Notes under the pieces: generated by a model
What the model was told of the DNA's origin: nothing
Seen by the model: the letters and a program-made list of their open reading frames with translations, nothing else
The model's database searches: none
Position numbers and translations under genes: made by a program
In this document: positions 43,718-52,070 of the stretch, piece by piece
Layout of the letters: the number at the start of each line of letters is the position of its first letter
How positions within the stretch are numbered: the first letter of the stretch is position 1
DNA from: Paraflavitalea soli
GTDB lineage: Bacteria; Bacteroidota; Bacteroidia; Chitinophagales; Chitinophagaceae
Assembly: GCF_003555545.1 (NCBI RefSeq)
Contig: NZ_CP032157.1
Span: forward strand, 6,142,546-6,206,545
Reading direction: 5' to 3'
DNA length: 64,000 bases

Positions 43718-44506
43718 ATGCGATCCCTGCTTGCTGCATTTATCCTGGCATCAGCTTTTAGCGCCTGCCAGTCAAACGAGAAACCGGCTACAGCCGACGA
43801 TACCAAAAAAGATACTATGGCCGCAACACCTGCCACTCCTCCGGCAAATAACAGCCTCACCGCTGCCGAACAGGCCGACGGATGGCAGCTGCTTTTTGAC
43901 GGCACCTCCAAGAAGAACTGGCATGTATTCAAAAACCTGTCCGATGGCTCCGCCTGGAAAGTAGTAGATGGCACCCTCCACCTCGATCCTGCCCAGCGCA
44001 AGGACGATAAGACAGTAGGCGGCGGTGATATCGTTACCGATGAAGAGTACGACAACTTCCACCTGAAAGTAGAATGGAAACTCGATTCCAACGGCAACAG
44101 CGGCATCATGTTCTATGTGAAAGAAGACCCTAAGATCGAAAAGACATACCATACAGGTCCCGAAATGCAGGTACTCGACAATGCCGGCCACAAAGACGGT
44201 AAGATCAATAAACACCACGCCGGCGATCTCTACGACCTCATTTCCAGCTCACCCGAAACAGTAAGGCCCGTAGGCCAATGGAACGAGGCCGAGATCATCG
44301 CCAAAGACAGCACCCTGGAGTTCTACCTCAACGGCGCCAAAGTAGTAAGCACCAAAATGTGGGATGATAACTGGCGCAAAATGATCGCAGGCAGCAAATT
44401 CAAAGAATGGCCCACCTTCGGCACCTTCAAAAGTGGCCGCATCGCCCTCCAGGACCATGGCGATCCCGTATGGTACCGCAACATCAGGATCAAAAGATTG
44501 AAGTAA
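43718..44506 (+). CDS. DUF1080 lipoprotein (3-keto-disaccharide hydrolase family), no. 2
   Basis: 262 residues. Lipobox leader (ILASAFSAC), then a longer Thr/Pro/Ala linker, then the DUF1080 domain: DGWQLLFDGTSKKNWHVFKN, AWKVVDGTLHLDP, DNFHLKVEWKLDSNGNSGIMFYVKED, GPEMQVLDNAGHKDGKIN and HAGDLYDLI. Clearly the paralogue of the preceding gene, with the same key motifs; the linker could let it sit further from the membrane. It has its own candidate operator and terminator, so it is regulated separately from copy 1. Confidence 0.92.
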   Translation: MRSLLAAFILASAFSACQSNEKPATADDTKKDTMAATPATPPANNSLTAAEQADGWQLLFDGTSKKNWHVFKNLSDGSAWKVVDGTLHLDPAQRKDDKTVGGGDIVTDEEYDNFHLKVEWKLDSNGNSGIMFYVKEDPKIEKTYHTGPEMQVLDNAGHKDGKINKHHAGDLYDLISSSPETVRPVGQWNEAEIIAKDSTLEFYLNGAKVVSTKMWDDNWRKMIAGSKFKEWPTFGTFKSGRIALQDHGDPVWYRNIRIKRLK

Positions 44507-44509
44507 TAA

Positions 44510-44548
44510 AAAAGGGTGAGCTGCCTTCTAAAGACAGCTCACCCTTTT
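44510..44548. terminator. Bidirectional terminator between convergent genes
   Basis: AAAAGGGTGAGCTG ... CAGCTCACCCTTTT with a short loop. Resembles the GGTGGGTCGCC hairpin family but with a symmetric stem. It lies between DUF1080 gene 2 and the minus-strand Gfo/Idh/MocA gene. Confidence 0.8.
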
Positions 44549-44562
44549 CATATGCTTTTCAA

Positions 44563-45894
44563 TTATACCTTCGGCAGCTTATACCCATTATGGTATTCCT
44601 TCACCAGGTAGTCTTTGTTCACTTTATTGTCTGTAAAAGCCCCCTTGGCAGTATCCCAGGTCAACTTCTGACCCGTACGGAAAGCTATATTGCCCATCTG
44701 TGCTACCGTAGCCACATGAGCGCCATCCTGGATAGAACAATGCAGGTCCGCCATCTTCCTTGATTTCACCACCCCCACAAAATTCTCCCAATGCTTTTCC
44801 AACCCATTATCAGAAGCTTTTACCAGTGGTTTTGACACCTTACTCTTACTTTGCTTTTCCTCGATCACTTCCCATCCACCCCGGTCCAGCACCAGCGTGC
44901 CGTTGTTGCCAATAAAGGCAATGCCATGCGTACGGCCATAAGAACCATTATCGATGCCCATCGCAGAATCCCACACCAGGTTAAACCCATCAAACTCATA
45001 TAAGGTCGTAAGCGTATCAGGTGTCTCTTCATAAAGATCAGGATAGGCAAACTTGCCACCCAGCGCTGCAATCGTTTTAGGCGTGGGCGCCTTCATGCCC
45101 AGCAGTGCATAATCCAGCAGGTGCACACCCCAATCCGTCATCAGGCCGCCGGCATAATCCCAGAACCAGCGAAAATGAAAGTGAAAACGGCTCGCATTAA
45201 AAGGTCTGGTAGGAGCGGGGCCTAGCCAGGCCGCATAATCTACGCCCGCAGGTGGCGCGCTATCTGGCCGTACAGGCTCGGGATGCATCCACCCCTGGTA
45301 ACACCAAACTTTCGCTGTGCGGATATTGCCCAGTTGTCCGCTGTGTACAAAATCAACAGCATCCCGGAAGTGCTGCTGGCTGCGTTGCCACTGGCCGGCC
45401 TGCACTACTTTGTTATACCGTTGTTGCGCAGCTACCATCGTCCTGCATTCTATAATTGAATTGCCTACCGGCTTTTCCACATACACATCCTTGCCTGCTT
45501 CACAGGCATGGATCATTTGCAGCGCATGCCAGTGATCCGGCGTACCGATGATCACCACATCAATATCTTTTTGCTCCAGCAGCTTGCGGTAATCCGTATA
45601 CACACTCACTTTGGACACATCCACCTTCATTTTCGCCAGGTCAGCCTTGCGCTTGTCCAATACATTATTGTCTACATCACAGATCGCTACCAGGTTTACC
45701 CCCGGTACCTTGAGCGCTGCATTTACATTGGCCCATCCCATCCCATTGATGCCGATAGCTCCAACGTTGAGCTGGTCCGACGGTGAAATACGATTCTTGA
45801 ATATGGAAAAAGTGCTGTTGTCAAAAGAAGACAGTACAGTAGCGCCCGTTACCAGGGCAGCTGTTTGCTGCAGAAACTTTCTGCGATGGCTCAT
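44563..45894 (-). CDS. Exported Gfo/Idh/MocA family oxidoreductase
   Basis: 443 residues. Tat-like leader ([21 protein letters not shown]), so exported folded with its cofactor. Rossmann region [31 protein letters not shown], catalytic lysine in [16 protein letters not shown], and the C-terminal [17 protein letters not shown] are standard for the family (GFO_IDH_MocA with a C-terminal domain of the Bacteroidota type). Exported members with tightly bound NAD are known from glycoside hydrolase-like clans. In this locus it may act on keto sugars in the periplasm. The upstream gene on its strand is an exported isomerase. Confidence 0.92.
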   Translation of the reverse strand: MSHRRKFLQQTAALVTGATVLSSFDNSTFSIFKNRISPSDQLNVGAIGINGMGWANVNAALKVPGVNLVAICDVDNNVLDKRKADLAKMKVDVSKVSVYTDYRKLLEQKDIDVVIIGTPDHWHALQMIHACEAGKDVYVEKPVGNSIIECRTMVAAQQRYNKVVQAGQWQRSQQHFRDAVDFVHSGQLGNIRTAKVWCYQGWMHPEPVRPDSAPPAGVDYAAWLGPAPTRPFNASRFHFHFRWFWDYAGGLMTDWGVHLLDYALLGMKAPTPKTIAALGGKFAYPDLYEETPDTLTTLYEFDGFNLVWDSAMGIDNGSYGRTHGIAFIGNNGTLVLDRGGWEVIEEKQSKSKVSKPLVKASDNGLEKHWENFVGVVKSRKMADLHCSIQDGAHVATVAQMGNIAFRTGQKLTWDTAKGAFTDNKVNKDYLVKEYHNGYKLPKV

Positions 45895-45957
45895 GATCGT
45901 TGTGTTTTAATTAAAAAGGGAGGTTTACAAATTAACTCTGTAGGTAGACCTGCTCAA

Positions 45958-45988
45958 AGGTGGGTCGCCTTCCAAAGGCGGCTCACCT
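45958..45988 (+). repeat. GGTGGGTCGCC hairpin, copy 2
   Basis: AGGTGGGTCGCCTTCCAAAGGCGGCTCACCT reads in the plus orientation although the genes on both sides are on the minus strand and no T run follows on either side. It lies 6 bases beyond the stop of the isomerase gene. Confidence 0.7.
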
Positions 45989-45993
45989 GCTTG

Positions 45994-46863
45994 CTACAAT
46001 ATATTCGCGTTCAAATAACCAATACTCTTGGCAATACTATCAAAAGGAGAACCCGGACATTCATCCTGCTCTACAAAGAAGTATTTCATTCCACTCAGCC
46101 TGGCATTCTTAAAGATCGGCTTGAAGTCGATCACTCCGCTGCCCACTTCAGTAAAGAACTTCTTAGGCGTATTGTCCATATCCTTGATATGCCACATCAC
46201 AAACCGGCCCGGATGCTGTTGGAACAATTTTACGGGATCATGTCCCGCTTTTACTGCCCAATAAAGATCCAGTTCAAAGTGTACCAGTTTGCTGTCTGTA
46301 TTTTTGGTGAGGATGTCAAAACCAGTTTGCCCGTCTACCGTGGCAAATTCAAAATCGTGATTGTGGTAGGCCAGCTTCATCCCGCCTGATTTGGCCATGC
46401 CGCCTGCCTTGTTCAGCCCTTCGGCGATCTTTTTGTAGTTATCGGCACTATTGCGGTAGGTTTCTTCCAGCCAGGGGATCGTTATGAACTCCTGTCCCAG
46501 CGTTTTGGAATCCTCCACCGCCTTTTTCCATTCATCTTCCCAACCGCCTTTCAGGAAAAAGCTGCCGGGATACGTGTGGCCGCTGGGAGAGCTAAGCCCA
46601 TTGTTCTTTAAAATGGTTGATAATTCAGCAGGCGAGAGGTTAAACCACTTGCGGTTACCATAGCCAAATGTTTCCACTTGCTTATAGCCCAGTTGCGCCA
46701 CTTTTTCAAGGGTGCCTTTGGGGTCTTTGCCAATCTGATTGCGGAGGGTGTATAGCTGTACGCCTACAGGCTTTTTCTTCTTGAAAAGGTCTTCTTTATC
46801 CAGGAAAAAGCCAGCGGCTAGCAGAGAAGATTGTTTGATAAAATCGCGACGGGTAGCAGGCAT
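45994..46863 (-). CDS. Exported TIM-barrel sugar isomerase/epimerase, no. 4
   Basis: 289 residues. Tat-type leader (TRRDFIKQSSLLAAGFFL). The mature part opens VGVQLYTLRNQIGKDPKGTLEKVAQLGYKQVETFG and has LAYHNHDFEF, HFELDLYWAV, MWHIKDMD and YFFVEQDECPGSP, the same set of metal-ligand strands as the gene at 31970-32833, to which it is clearly paralogous. Its place next to an exported Gfo/Idh/MocA enzyme suggests the two act in sequence in the periplasm. It is preceded by unrelated sigma-factor genes on the same strand. Confidence 0.9.
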   Translation of the reverse strand: MPATRRDFIKQSSLLAAGFFLDKEDLFKKKKPVGVQLYTLRNQIGKDPKGTLEKVAQLGYKQVETFGYGNRKWFNLSPAELSTILKNNGLSSPSGHTYPGSFFLKGGWEDEWKKAVEDSKTLGQEFITIPWLEETYRNSADNYKKIAEGLNKAGGMAKSGGMKLAYHNHDFEFATVDGQTGFDILTKNTDSKLVHFELDLYWAVKAGHDPVKLFQQHPGRFVMWHIKDMDNTPKKFFTEVGSGVIDFKPIFKNARLSGMKYFFVEQDECPGSPFDSIAKSIGYLNANIL

Positions 46864-47012
46864 CGTAAATAAATTAGATGCTCAAATTACTAAAAAATAC
46901 CACGTCCTTTGAAAGCAATACTAATTTAACAAGGAGCTTGTTAAATTAACACCATCAATACCTCAGAAATCCTGGCAACTCAACAGGCAAGCGCTTACCG
47001 TCAAAATGACAC

Positions 47013-47684
47013 TTACACTTCTTCGTCCATTTGATTCAATAAGTTCTTCAACTTATTGATATGCCTGCCATATAGCTTATTGGAATACCATACATTCAGA
47101 AAATAACTACCAATAGCCAGGGCTACACCCGATACCGTAAACAATACAAAATAGTCGTGCCCCGTAATATGCGTGAACATAGGAGGGATCTTTTCTGTAG
47201 AGCGCGGAGGTGTTTTAAACAATACGATCACGCCGGCTACAAAATAAGCGGCAGGGGTAAGCACAGTGCCAGACACAAAATAAAAACGTACGTATTTTTC
47301 AAGCGTATGCAGCCGTTGCTCCAGGTTGGCCTTCACCTCATAATCCACCCGCTGCATTTCCTTCAGCAGCTTATTCTTACGGAAATAATAGACCACGAAG
47401 GATGCGCCAATGATACCCAGCAAAACCGCAATTTCCCAATATTGCCCTTTCCAGGCCGTGATATAATACCACATCGTAATGGAATACAGCACCACGATCA
47501 CGATCGTTTCTGTGGCCAGGTTACGCTTAATCTTTGCAATTGGGTTCTGAGAACGCTTCCGTAAAATGGCCGCAATCTCTTCCTCATGACTGGTCACAGC
47601 AGGCACTATCCCCTCCCTCTTGGCAGGATGGAAATCCTTCTCGTCCAGGTCCTTCCAGATCTCTTTGAGGTTATCCAAATCCAT
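47013..47684 (-). CDS. Membrane protein coupled to ECF sigma factor (possible anti-sigma)
   Basis: 223 residues; no family recognised with confidence. N-terminal ~55 residues are soluble and charged (MDLDNLKEIWKDLDEKDF), followed by two membrane helices (about 55-95), a basic cytoplasmic-looking segment (about 97-125) and two more helices (about 130-150, 172-195), then a short basic tail. The gene overlaps the ECF sigma gene by 14 bases, the position usual for an anti-sigma factor; the N-terminal soluble part could bind sigma. It lacks FecR or ZAS (HxxxCxxC) signatures, so it may be a distinct type. Confidence in the gene is high, in the role low. Confidence 0.7.
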   Translation of the reverse strand: MDLDNLKEIWKDLDEKDFHPAKREGIVPAVTSHEEEIAAILRKRSQNPIAKIKRNLATETIVIVVLYSITMWYYITAWKGQYWEIAVLLGIIGASFVVYYFRKNKLLKEMQRVDYEVKANLEQRLHTLEKYVRFYFVSGTVLTPAAYFVAGVIVLFKTPPRSTEKIPPMFTHITGHDYFVLFTVSGVALAIGSYFLNVWYSNKLYGRHINKLKNLLNQMDEEV

Positions 47685-48186
47685 GTTCTACAACTTTAGT
47701 GAGTTTACGTAATTTTTCCTTTATCCGGTTCATCTTTACCCGCAGGTTATTCTGATTAATACCCAATATCTCCTCCATTTCATCGTAACTTTTATCCTCC
47801 AGGTACAACATCACAATACCCCGCTCTATCTCAGGAAGCTGGTGAATTGCCCGGTATAACTGCTGTAATTTTTCTTCTTTGTCCTTATTGTATTGAATAT
47901 CCTGGATCTCAGTCGGCAGCTGGTCTGGTTCCACACTTTGAATATGCTTCTTTTGCTTACGAAGGTCTGAGATCGCTGTATTGAGCGCAATACGATAGAG
48001 CCAGGTACCAAACTTAGAGTCGCCCCGGAATCGTGGATAGGCTTTCCACAACTGGATCACGATCTCCTGGAAAAGGTCCTGTTTATCATACTCCGATGAA
48101 CAATACAGGTTACATACCTTGTACAACATACCCCGGTGTTGATTTACCAACACTATAAATTCATTTTGGTCAGGCCTGGACTGCAA
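47671..48186 (-). CDS. RNA polymerase sigma factor, ECF type
   Basis: 171 residues. Sigma region 2: DKQDLFQEIVIQLWKAYPRFRGDSKFGTWLYRIALNTAISDLRK, with the DLFQE and WLYRIALN motifs; region 4: LPEIERGIVMLYLEDKSYDEMEEILGINQNNLRVKMNRIKEKLRK, a helix-turn-helix. No region 1 or 3 domain. The next gene on the strand overlaps by 14 bases and encodes a membrane protein that may control it. ECF factors answer to envelope or nutritional signals; the target genes cannot be inferred here. Confidence 0.93.
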   Translation of the reverse strand: MQSRPDQNEFIVLVNQHRGMLYKVCNLYCSSEYDKQDLFQEIVIQLWKAYPRFRGDSKFGTWLYRIALNTAISDLRKQKKHIQSVEPDQLPTEIQDIQYNKDKEEKLQQLYRAIHQLPEIERGIVMLYLEDKSYDEMEEILGINQNNLRVKMNRIKEKLRKLTKVVEHGFG

Positions 48187-48323
48187 ACTTGGGTGGTTTT
48201 AACGAAAAGATACTAATTGGTCGGCGAATGTCGGAAATTATTACAGTTGGAACATCCGTTTTAACCAAAACATAGGTATAACTATTCAAGATCAATGCTT
48301 TAAATTGCGCTTTTCTTACTATT

Positions 48324-48677
48324 ATGAAGAAGTTTTACCACCTCGGAACCTGCACCACCTGCCAGGCCATTATTAAGGAAACCGGCATAGACAAGGCAGG
48401 ATTTACCATGCAGGACATCAAGACCGAAAAGATCACCCCCGCCCAGCTCGACGAAATGAAGAAAATGGCTGGTAGCTATGAAGCCCTGTTTAGCCGCCGG
48501 GCCCTTAAATACAAGGAAATGGGCTTGAAGGACAAGCAATTGACCGAAAAAGATTTCCGCGATCTCATCCTGGAAGAGTACACCTTTCTCAAGCGCCCCG
48601 TCGCCATCCTTAAAGACAAAATCTTTGTGGGAAATGATAAGAAGACCGTGCAGGCATTAAAAGAAGCTATTAAATAG
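48324..48677 (+). CDS. Spx/ArsC/YffB family thioredoxin-fold protein
   Basis: 117 residues, the family length. The N-terminal strand-loop is KFYHLGTCTTCQAIIKETGI with a CXXC (Cys10, Cys13), and a conserved C-terminal segment LKRPVAILKDKIFVGNDK with the cis-Pro-like RP. The conserved Arg expected in true arsenate reductases (the RxP region) is present as KRP. Members include arsenate reductases and Spx-like regulators; neither function can be assigned. Single gene, no operon partner. Divergent from the ECF sigma gene. Confidence 0.85.
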   Translation: MKKFYHLGTCTTCQAIIKETGIDKAGFTMQDIKTEKITPAQLDEMKKMAGSYEALFSRRALKYKEMGLKDKQLTEKDFRDLILEEYTFLKRPVAILKDKIFVGNDKKTVQALKEAIK

Positions 48678-48698
48678 TCCCATCCGGTCATAAGTGGC

Positions 48699-48748
48699 CT
48701 TTTGCTCGCAGCTCAAAGCTCGTCGCTGTGTTCCACTCGCCATTCACG
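48699..48748. repeat. Short tandem-word tract (GCTCGCAGCTCAAAGCTC-like)
   Basis: TTTTGCTCGCAGCTCAAAGCTCG... fills the gap between the stops of two convergent genes. Same words as in 11616-11652. Confidence 0.5.
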
Positions 48749-49340
48749 GCCTCCCCTTCACCACCCCTTTGATGAGCCCCTCCATGTCAATGACCGTCAC
48801 ATGCACCGGACCCTTTCGCCCCGCATAATCGCCGGCCGAACTGAACAGGTAATCCTCCGGCAGCAGTACGATCTTATCCCGTACCGGGTTTTCATGGATA
48901 TAGCTCAGGTACTCTTTTACTTTCATCGGCTGCTTAAAGTCCAGGAACTCCGGATTGCTGCAGCTTTGCCATACCTGGTATTTCTCGATCTTCTTCAGGC
49001 TTTGACTAAAATGTTCAAACCGGCTCAGCATCCAGTTACGGCGCAGTTCCTGTTCCATTTCCATAGCCTCTAAAATATGGGTGGTGGTCATTCGTTTGAA
49101 ATCCCGCTCGATCATAGACAACCCCGTGCCGTCTTTGGCTTGCAACAGTAAATGCACGTGATTGGTCATGAGGCACCAGGCATACACCGTAAGACTCCTG
49201 GTAGTGATGAGATCATTCAGCGTATTGGCAATAATACGCTTGTAAACGGGCTTAATAAACACGTCTACCCAGTCTACTGTATTAAAGGTAATATAGTGAC
49301 AGGCATGCTGGTTGGTTACACTGTTTTTGTCCTCCTTCAT
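48744..49340 (-). CDS. REP-associated tyrosine transposase (RAYT), Y1_Tnp domain
   Basis: 198 residues. HUH motif TNHVHLLL (His61, His63) and a downstream YLSYIHENPV segment with the candidate catalytic tyrosine (Tyr144 or Tyr147). These are the marks of IS200/IS605-like single-strand transposases of the RAYT group, which are usually single-copy chromosomal genes linked to dispersed palindromic repeats rather than complete insertion sequences. No second ORF and no IS ends are recognised. Several palindromic repeat families in this window are candidate substrates. Flanked by convergent and divergent genes on their own promoters. Confidence 0.9.
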   Translation of the reverse strand: MKEDKNSVTNQHACHYITFNTVDWVDVFIKPVYKRIIANTLNDLITTRSLTVYAWCLMTNHVHLLLQAKDGTGLSMIERDFKRMTTTHILEAMEMEQELRRNWMLSRFEHFSQSLKKIEKYQVWQSCSNPEFLDFKQPMKVKEYLSYIHENPVRDKIVLLPEDYLFSSAGDYAGRKGPVHVTVIDMEGLIKGVVKGRP

Positions 49341-49572
49341 AATACCCTCCCTTTTTCAAACAATGGATCCGTGATAACCAGTTAGAATTGCGTCTATAAA
49401 ATTACAAATACCATTCCGTTCCACACTTGTTTTAGCACAGAAAAACCGATCCTTAACCTTCCTGCCCCTTTTGGGGTGCATATTCAACAATTCACATGTT
49501 TGTGCGATTGCCCCGCCCTGCTTTATCCAATAGGTTTGCATATAATTTAACAAACCAACCTGGATATCAGCC

Positions 49573-50172
49573 ATGAAAAGTTTAAGCATATTCGTGTTAG
49601 CCATCACATTACTGGCTGCCACCGTCACCAACATTTTTGAAGACCTCAGTGTCACCGAAGATGATGCCAAAGAAAACGTCATCGCCTCCTTTGGCGGTGG
49701 TTTTATTTCTACTTCTTACGAGGTGATTAAGAAAGCCAAATCCTTACCGGATGAATTGCAGGTGGCCGGCACCCGTCAATTGATCCGCTTTGCCAAAGAG
49801 TATTCCAAAACAAGCGATTTCCAGAAGAAATATACAAAGTGGAGGAATGAACGCCTGGGCTATAAGAAAAAGAAACTCGGCATTCCCAATCCCATGAAGA
49901 TGATCGACAATGCCATCGACAAACAACTCAACAAAGCCGATGATGAAAAGAGATTCCCTGCTGATGCCAAAGAGCTCATCAAACAAAGGCTGAAAGAATT
50001 CCTCACTATTTCAGCAACAGTCGATTTCGATGCCAAACTCAATGGCAGCATGTTTGCCAATCCCGCCTATGAAGCCAAAGATGGCCAATGGAAGATGTGT
50101 TTCCGTGCCGGCAAAAGCGTAGTAGAAGCCGCCCGCGAAGAAGCCCAGGCCTGGCTCAAAGAATTGGAATAA
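49573..50172 (+). CDS. Exported helical protein, unknown
   Basis: 199 residues; not recognised. A signal-like N terminus (SIFVLAITLLAATVTN, about residues 4-19) precedes a charged, mostly helical body rich in Lys and Glu (KKAKSLPDELQVAGTRQLIRFAKEYSKTSDFQKKY, LNKADDEKRFPADAKELIKQRLKEFL), with a C-terminal part having a segment FDAKLNGSMFANPAYEAKDGQWKMCFRAGK of beta character. No cysteines beyond one. Standing alone on its strand between the RAYT gene and a repeat hairpin. A lineage-specific secreted or periplasmic protein. Confidence 0.65.
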   Translation: MKSLSIFVLAITLLAATVTNIFEDLSVTEDDAKENVIASFGGGFISTSYEVIKKAKSLPDELQVAGTRQLIRFAKEYSKTSDFQKKYTKWRNERLGYKKKKLGIPNPMKMIDNAIDKQLNKADDEKRFPADAKELIKQRLKEFLTISATVDFDAKLNGSMFANPAYEAKDGQWKMCFRAGKSVVEAAREEAQAWLKELE

Positions 50173-50506
50173 ATTGTCACGCTGAGCTTGTCGAAGCGCT
50201 TTCTTGTCAAGTAGGTTTTATTAATCCCTTACAATAATCAACAGTCACTTGCGTGTAGAACAAGGGTGGGTCGCCTTTCAAAGGCGGCTCACCCTTTTCG
50301 TTTTTATTATTCGAATGCCATCCCCCTGGCAACAATCAACCACTTCCATCGACCAACACCTTTCGTCGACAATTTTCTGGTTAACACACCCTTTTTAGTA
50401 CATCCGTCAAACAACTACCATAGTTGATCCACTTTGTGTTTTCTCTGCCTTCATGAACTATAATTTTAGGAGTGCTACAAGTATTTCTAAAGTATAATTA
50501 TTAGCC
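50173..50506. other. Gene-free stretch with hairpin and repeat words
   Basis: 334 bases between plus-strand genes. Holds a CTGAGCTTGTCGAAG word (50184-50200), the GGTGGGTCGCC hairpin (50262-50298), and AT-rich promoter-like DNA before 50507 (TAATTTTA, one off the -7 consensus, at 50462-50469). No gene seen. Confidence 0.5.
50262..50298 (+). repeat. GGTGGGTCGCC hairpin, copy 3 (terminator position)
   Basis: AAGGGTGGGTCGCCTTT then CAAAGGCGGCTCACCCTTTT: stem with two G-T pairs in plus-strand RNA and a T run. It lies 90 bases after the stop of the gene at 49573-50172. Confidence 0.75.
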
Positions 50507-50860
50507 ATGAAGAAGTGTTTGAATTTATTGGTACTTACCTGTTTACTCATGGGCAGTACCGCTGCGTTTGCGCAGAACGAAGAGGATACCCCTGCACCCG
50601 CTACTCCACGCTGGGTTTCTGAAAAAGGATATTGGGTCGTTGAGTCCAATGTACATGTACCGAAACAATACACCGTCCGGTTTTACAACAACGACCAGGT
50701 GATGGTGTACAAAGAAGAAGTGCAGGGTGTCGTGTTAAAACTGCAAAGAAGAAGAGTGAAAATGAACCTCAAAAAAGTATTGGAAACTGCCGTGCTGGCC
50801 TGGGAAAAACAACGGCAGACAAAAGAAAATGAAGGATGGGTCTATAATGCCATTCAGTAA
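50507..50860 (+). CDS. Small periplasmic protein, unknown
   Basis: 117 residues. Signal peptide about 1-22 (TAAFAQN). The mature part is PRWVSEKGYWVVESNVHVPKQYTVRFYNNDQVMVYKEEV, a short beta-hairpin-like segment, then a basic helix (RRRVKMNLKKVLETAVLAWEKQRQ). I do not recognise a family. Such small exported proteins recur in Chitinophagaceae. It has no clear operon partner; the next gene is convergent and 81 bases away. Confidence 0.65.
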   Translation: MKKCLNLLVLTCLLMGSTAAFAQNEEDTPAPATPRWVSEKGYWVVESNVHVPKQYTVRFYNNDQVMVYKEEVQGVVLKLQRRRVKMNLKKVLETAVLAWEKQRQTKENEGWVYNAIQ

Positions 50861-50941
50861 AAAATAAAAATGATGACGATTCTCATATATGCATGTTGTC
50901 ATTACCTCCTCCTGTTCTCCGGAGGAGGTTCTTTATTCCCT

Positions 50942-52012
50942 TTACTGCTTCGACTCAAAGAATTTTAATTTACGCTTGAGCGAAGGCCCCGGCATAAACC
51001 GGTAAGCCGCATTGAGCCTCACATTTCCCGTCCGTATAGCATATTCTCCACTTTTTCCCTTCGTTTGTACCGTGCTATTCACCCATATAATGCTCACATT
51101 CGTACGGTCACTATTATAACCAATACCTATGCGGGTAAGTACATCCGGGCTGATAGACGCTTTGTGTTCCGGGTTATCATTCCGCCATTGCTTCTGAAAG
51201 CTGATCGGAAAGCTTACTGTTATACCACCAGTGGCATAAAAATGCTCCTTCCACACCCAGGTATAGGCATATCCGATACCAGGACCAATATCAAAATAGC
51301 GCGTTTTTGTTACTCCCGCCTGGCTAAACTCATTCGCCAAAGCGCCCGGCACAAATGCACTATCTCCTTTGTTTTGCCCATAATAGAATTCACCTCCAAA
51401 TAAAAAACTGCCGGCTGATCTTTTCTGCCACTCATTCTGCAACGTGGCCGATCGCAAAGAAAACTTTTTCCAGTTGTAGATAAAGTAAGCGGCAGCACCA
51501 AAGTGTCGCATTTTTATATCCGGCCTTAAATACCACTCTTTATCGTTTTGCGGTACGATCCTTTTAGGATAAGCATAAAAGCCCCGGTACAGTTGACCAA
51601 AAAGGTCAATGCTCATTTTGCGCGTATAAATATGTGATTGCAGGTCCAGGTAGCGTGTTTTACCCTTCGCATCATCTGCCCGGTTCAGAAAATCAAAACC
51701 ATAAGCCAGGTTTAGCGTAAACCAGCCATAAGTAGCGCCCACCCCAAAGTTGAGCGTCGTATTGGGGCGATACTCCAGGTCCCTGCCCTTGTCCGCTCCG
51801 CGGATACGTAGTGCCGTATATTTCTGGGAAAAGTATACCCGGGAAGTTACCAGGTCAGTATAAGATTCATAATAGTCCCGGTCAAACTTTTTGGCTGTAT
51901 CAGACTGGGCAAAGCCCTCCGGGGAAAAGAAAGCGCAAAATAGAGCAGTCAGTGCTGTCCATTGTATTACCCGGCTGCCATTGCTATTTTGATCTCCTGC
52001 CTGTAGTTGCAT
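50942..52012 (-). CDS. DUF4421 family outer-membrane-type protein
   Basis: 356 residues from 52012, which gives a signal peptide ending GFAQS (about residue 31). The rest is alternating beta-strand sequence with many aromatic residues and a short periodicity, ending LKRKLKFFESKQ; the opening DRDYYESYTDLVTSRVYFSQKYTALRI is typical of DUF4421 proteins, thought to be outer-membrane beta-barrels of unknown function. It lies 58 bases upstream of nothing on its strand and follows the MBL gene by about 58 bases on the same strand, so it may be the last gene of that operon or independent. Confidence 0.8.
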   Translation of the reverse strand: MQLQAGDQNSNGSRVIQWTALTALFCAFFSPEGFAQSDTAKKFDRDYYESYTDLVTSRVYFSQKYTALRIRGADKGRDLEYRPNTTLNFGVGATYGWFTLNLAYGFDFLNRADDAKGKTRYLDLQSHIYTRKMSIDLFGQLYRGFYAYPKRIVPQNDKEWYLRPDIKMRHFGAAAYFIYNWKKFSLRSATLQNEWQKRSAGSFLFGGEFYYGQNKGDSAFVPGALANEFSQAGVTKTRYFDIGPGIGYAYTWVWKEHFYATGGITVSFPISFQKQWRNDNPEHKASISPDVLTRIGIGYNSDRTNVSIIWVNSTVQTKGKSGEYAIRTGNVRLNAAYRFMPGPSLKRKLKFFESKQ

Positions 52013-52070
52013 AAGTCCGCAATATCCTTGTTTTAGGTGAAATATAAGGAGTATATGCAATATTGTTGCC

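Noticed and set aside
42821-44506. DUF1080 proteins as lectins or carbohydrate-binding modules only
   Set aside because: The locus contains keto-sugar forming enzymes and the family name now reflects keto-disaccharide cleavage, so an enzyme role fits better.
49356-49682. 108-codon minus-strand frame over the RAYT upstream region
   Set aside because: Overlaps the start of the plus-strand gene at 49573, has no family features, and codon use is poor.
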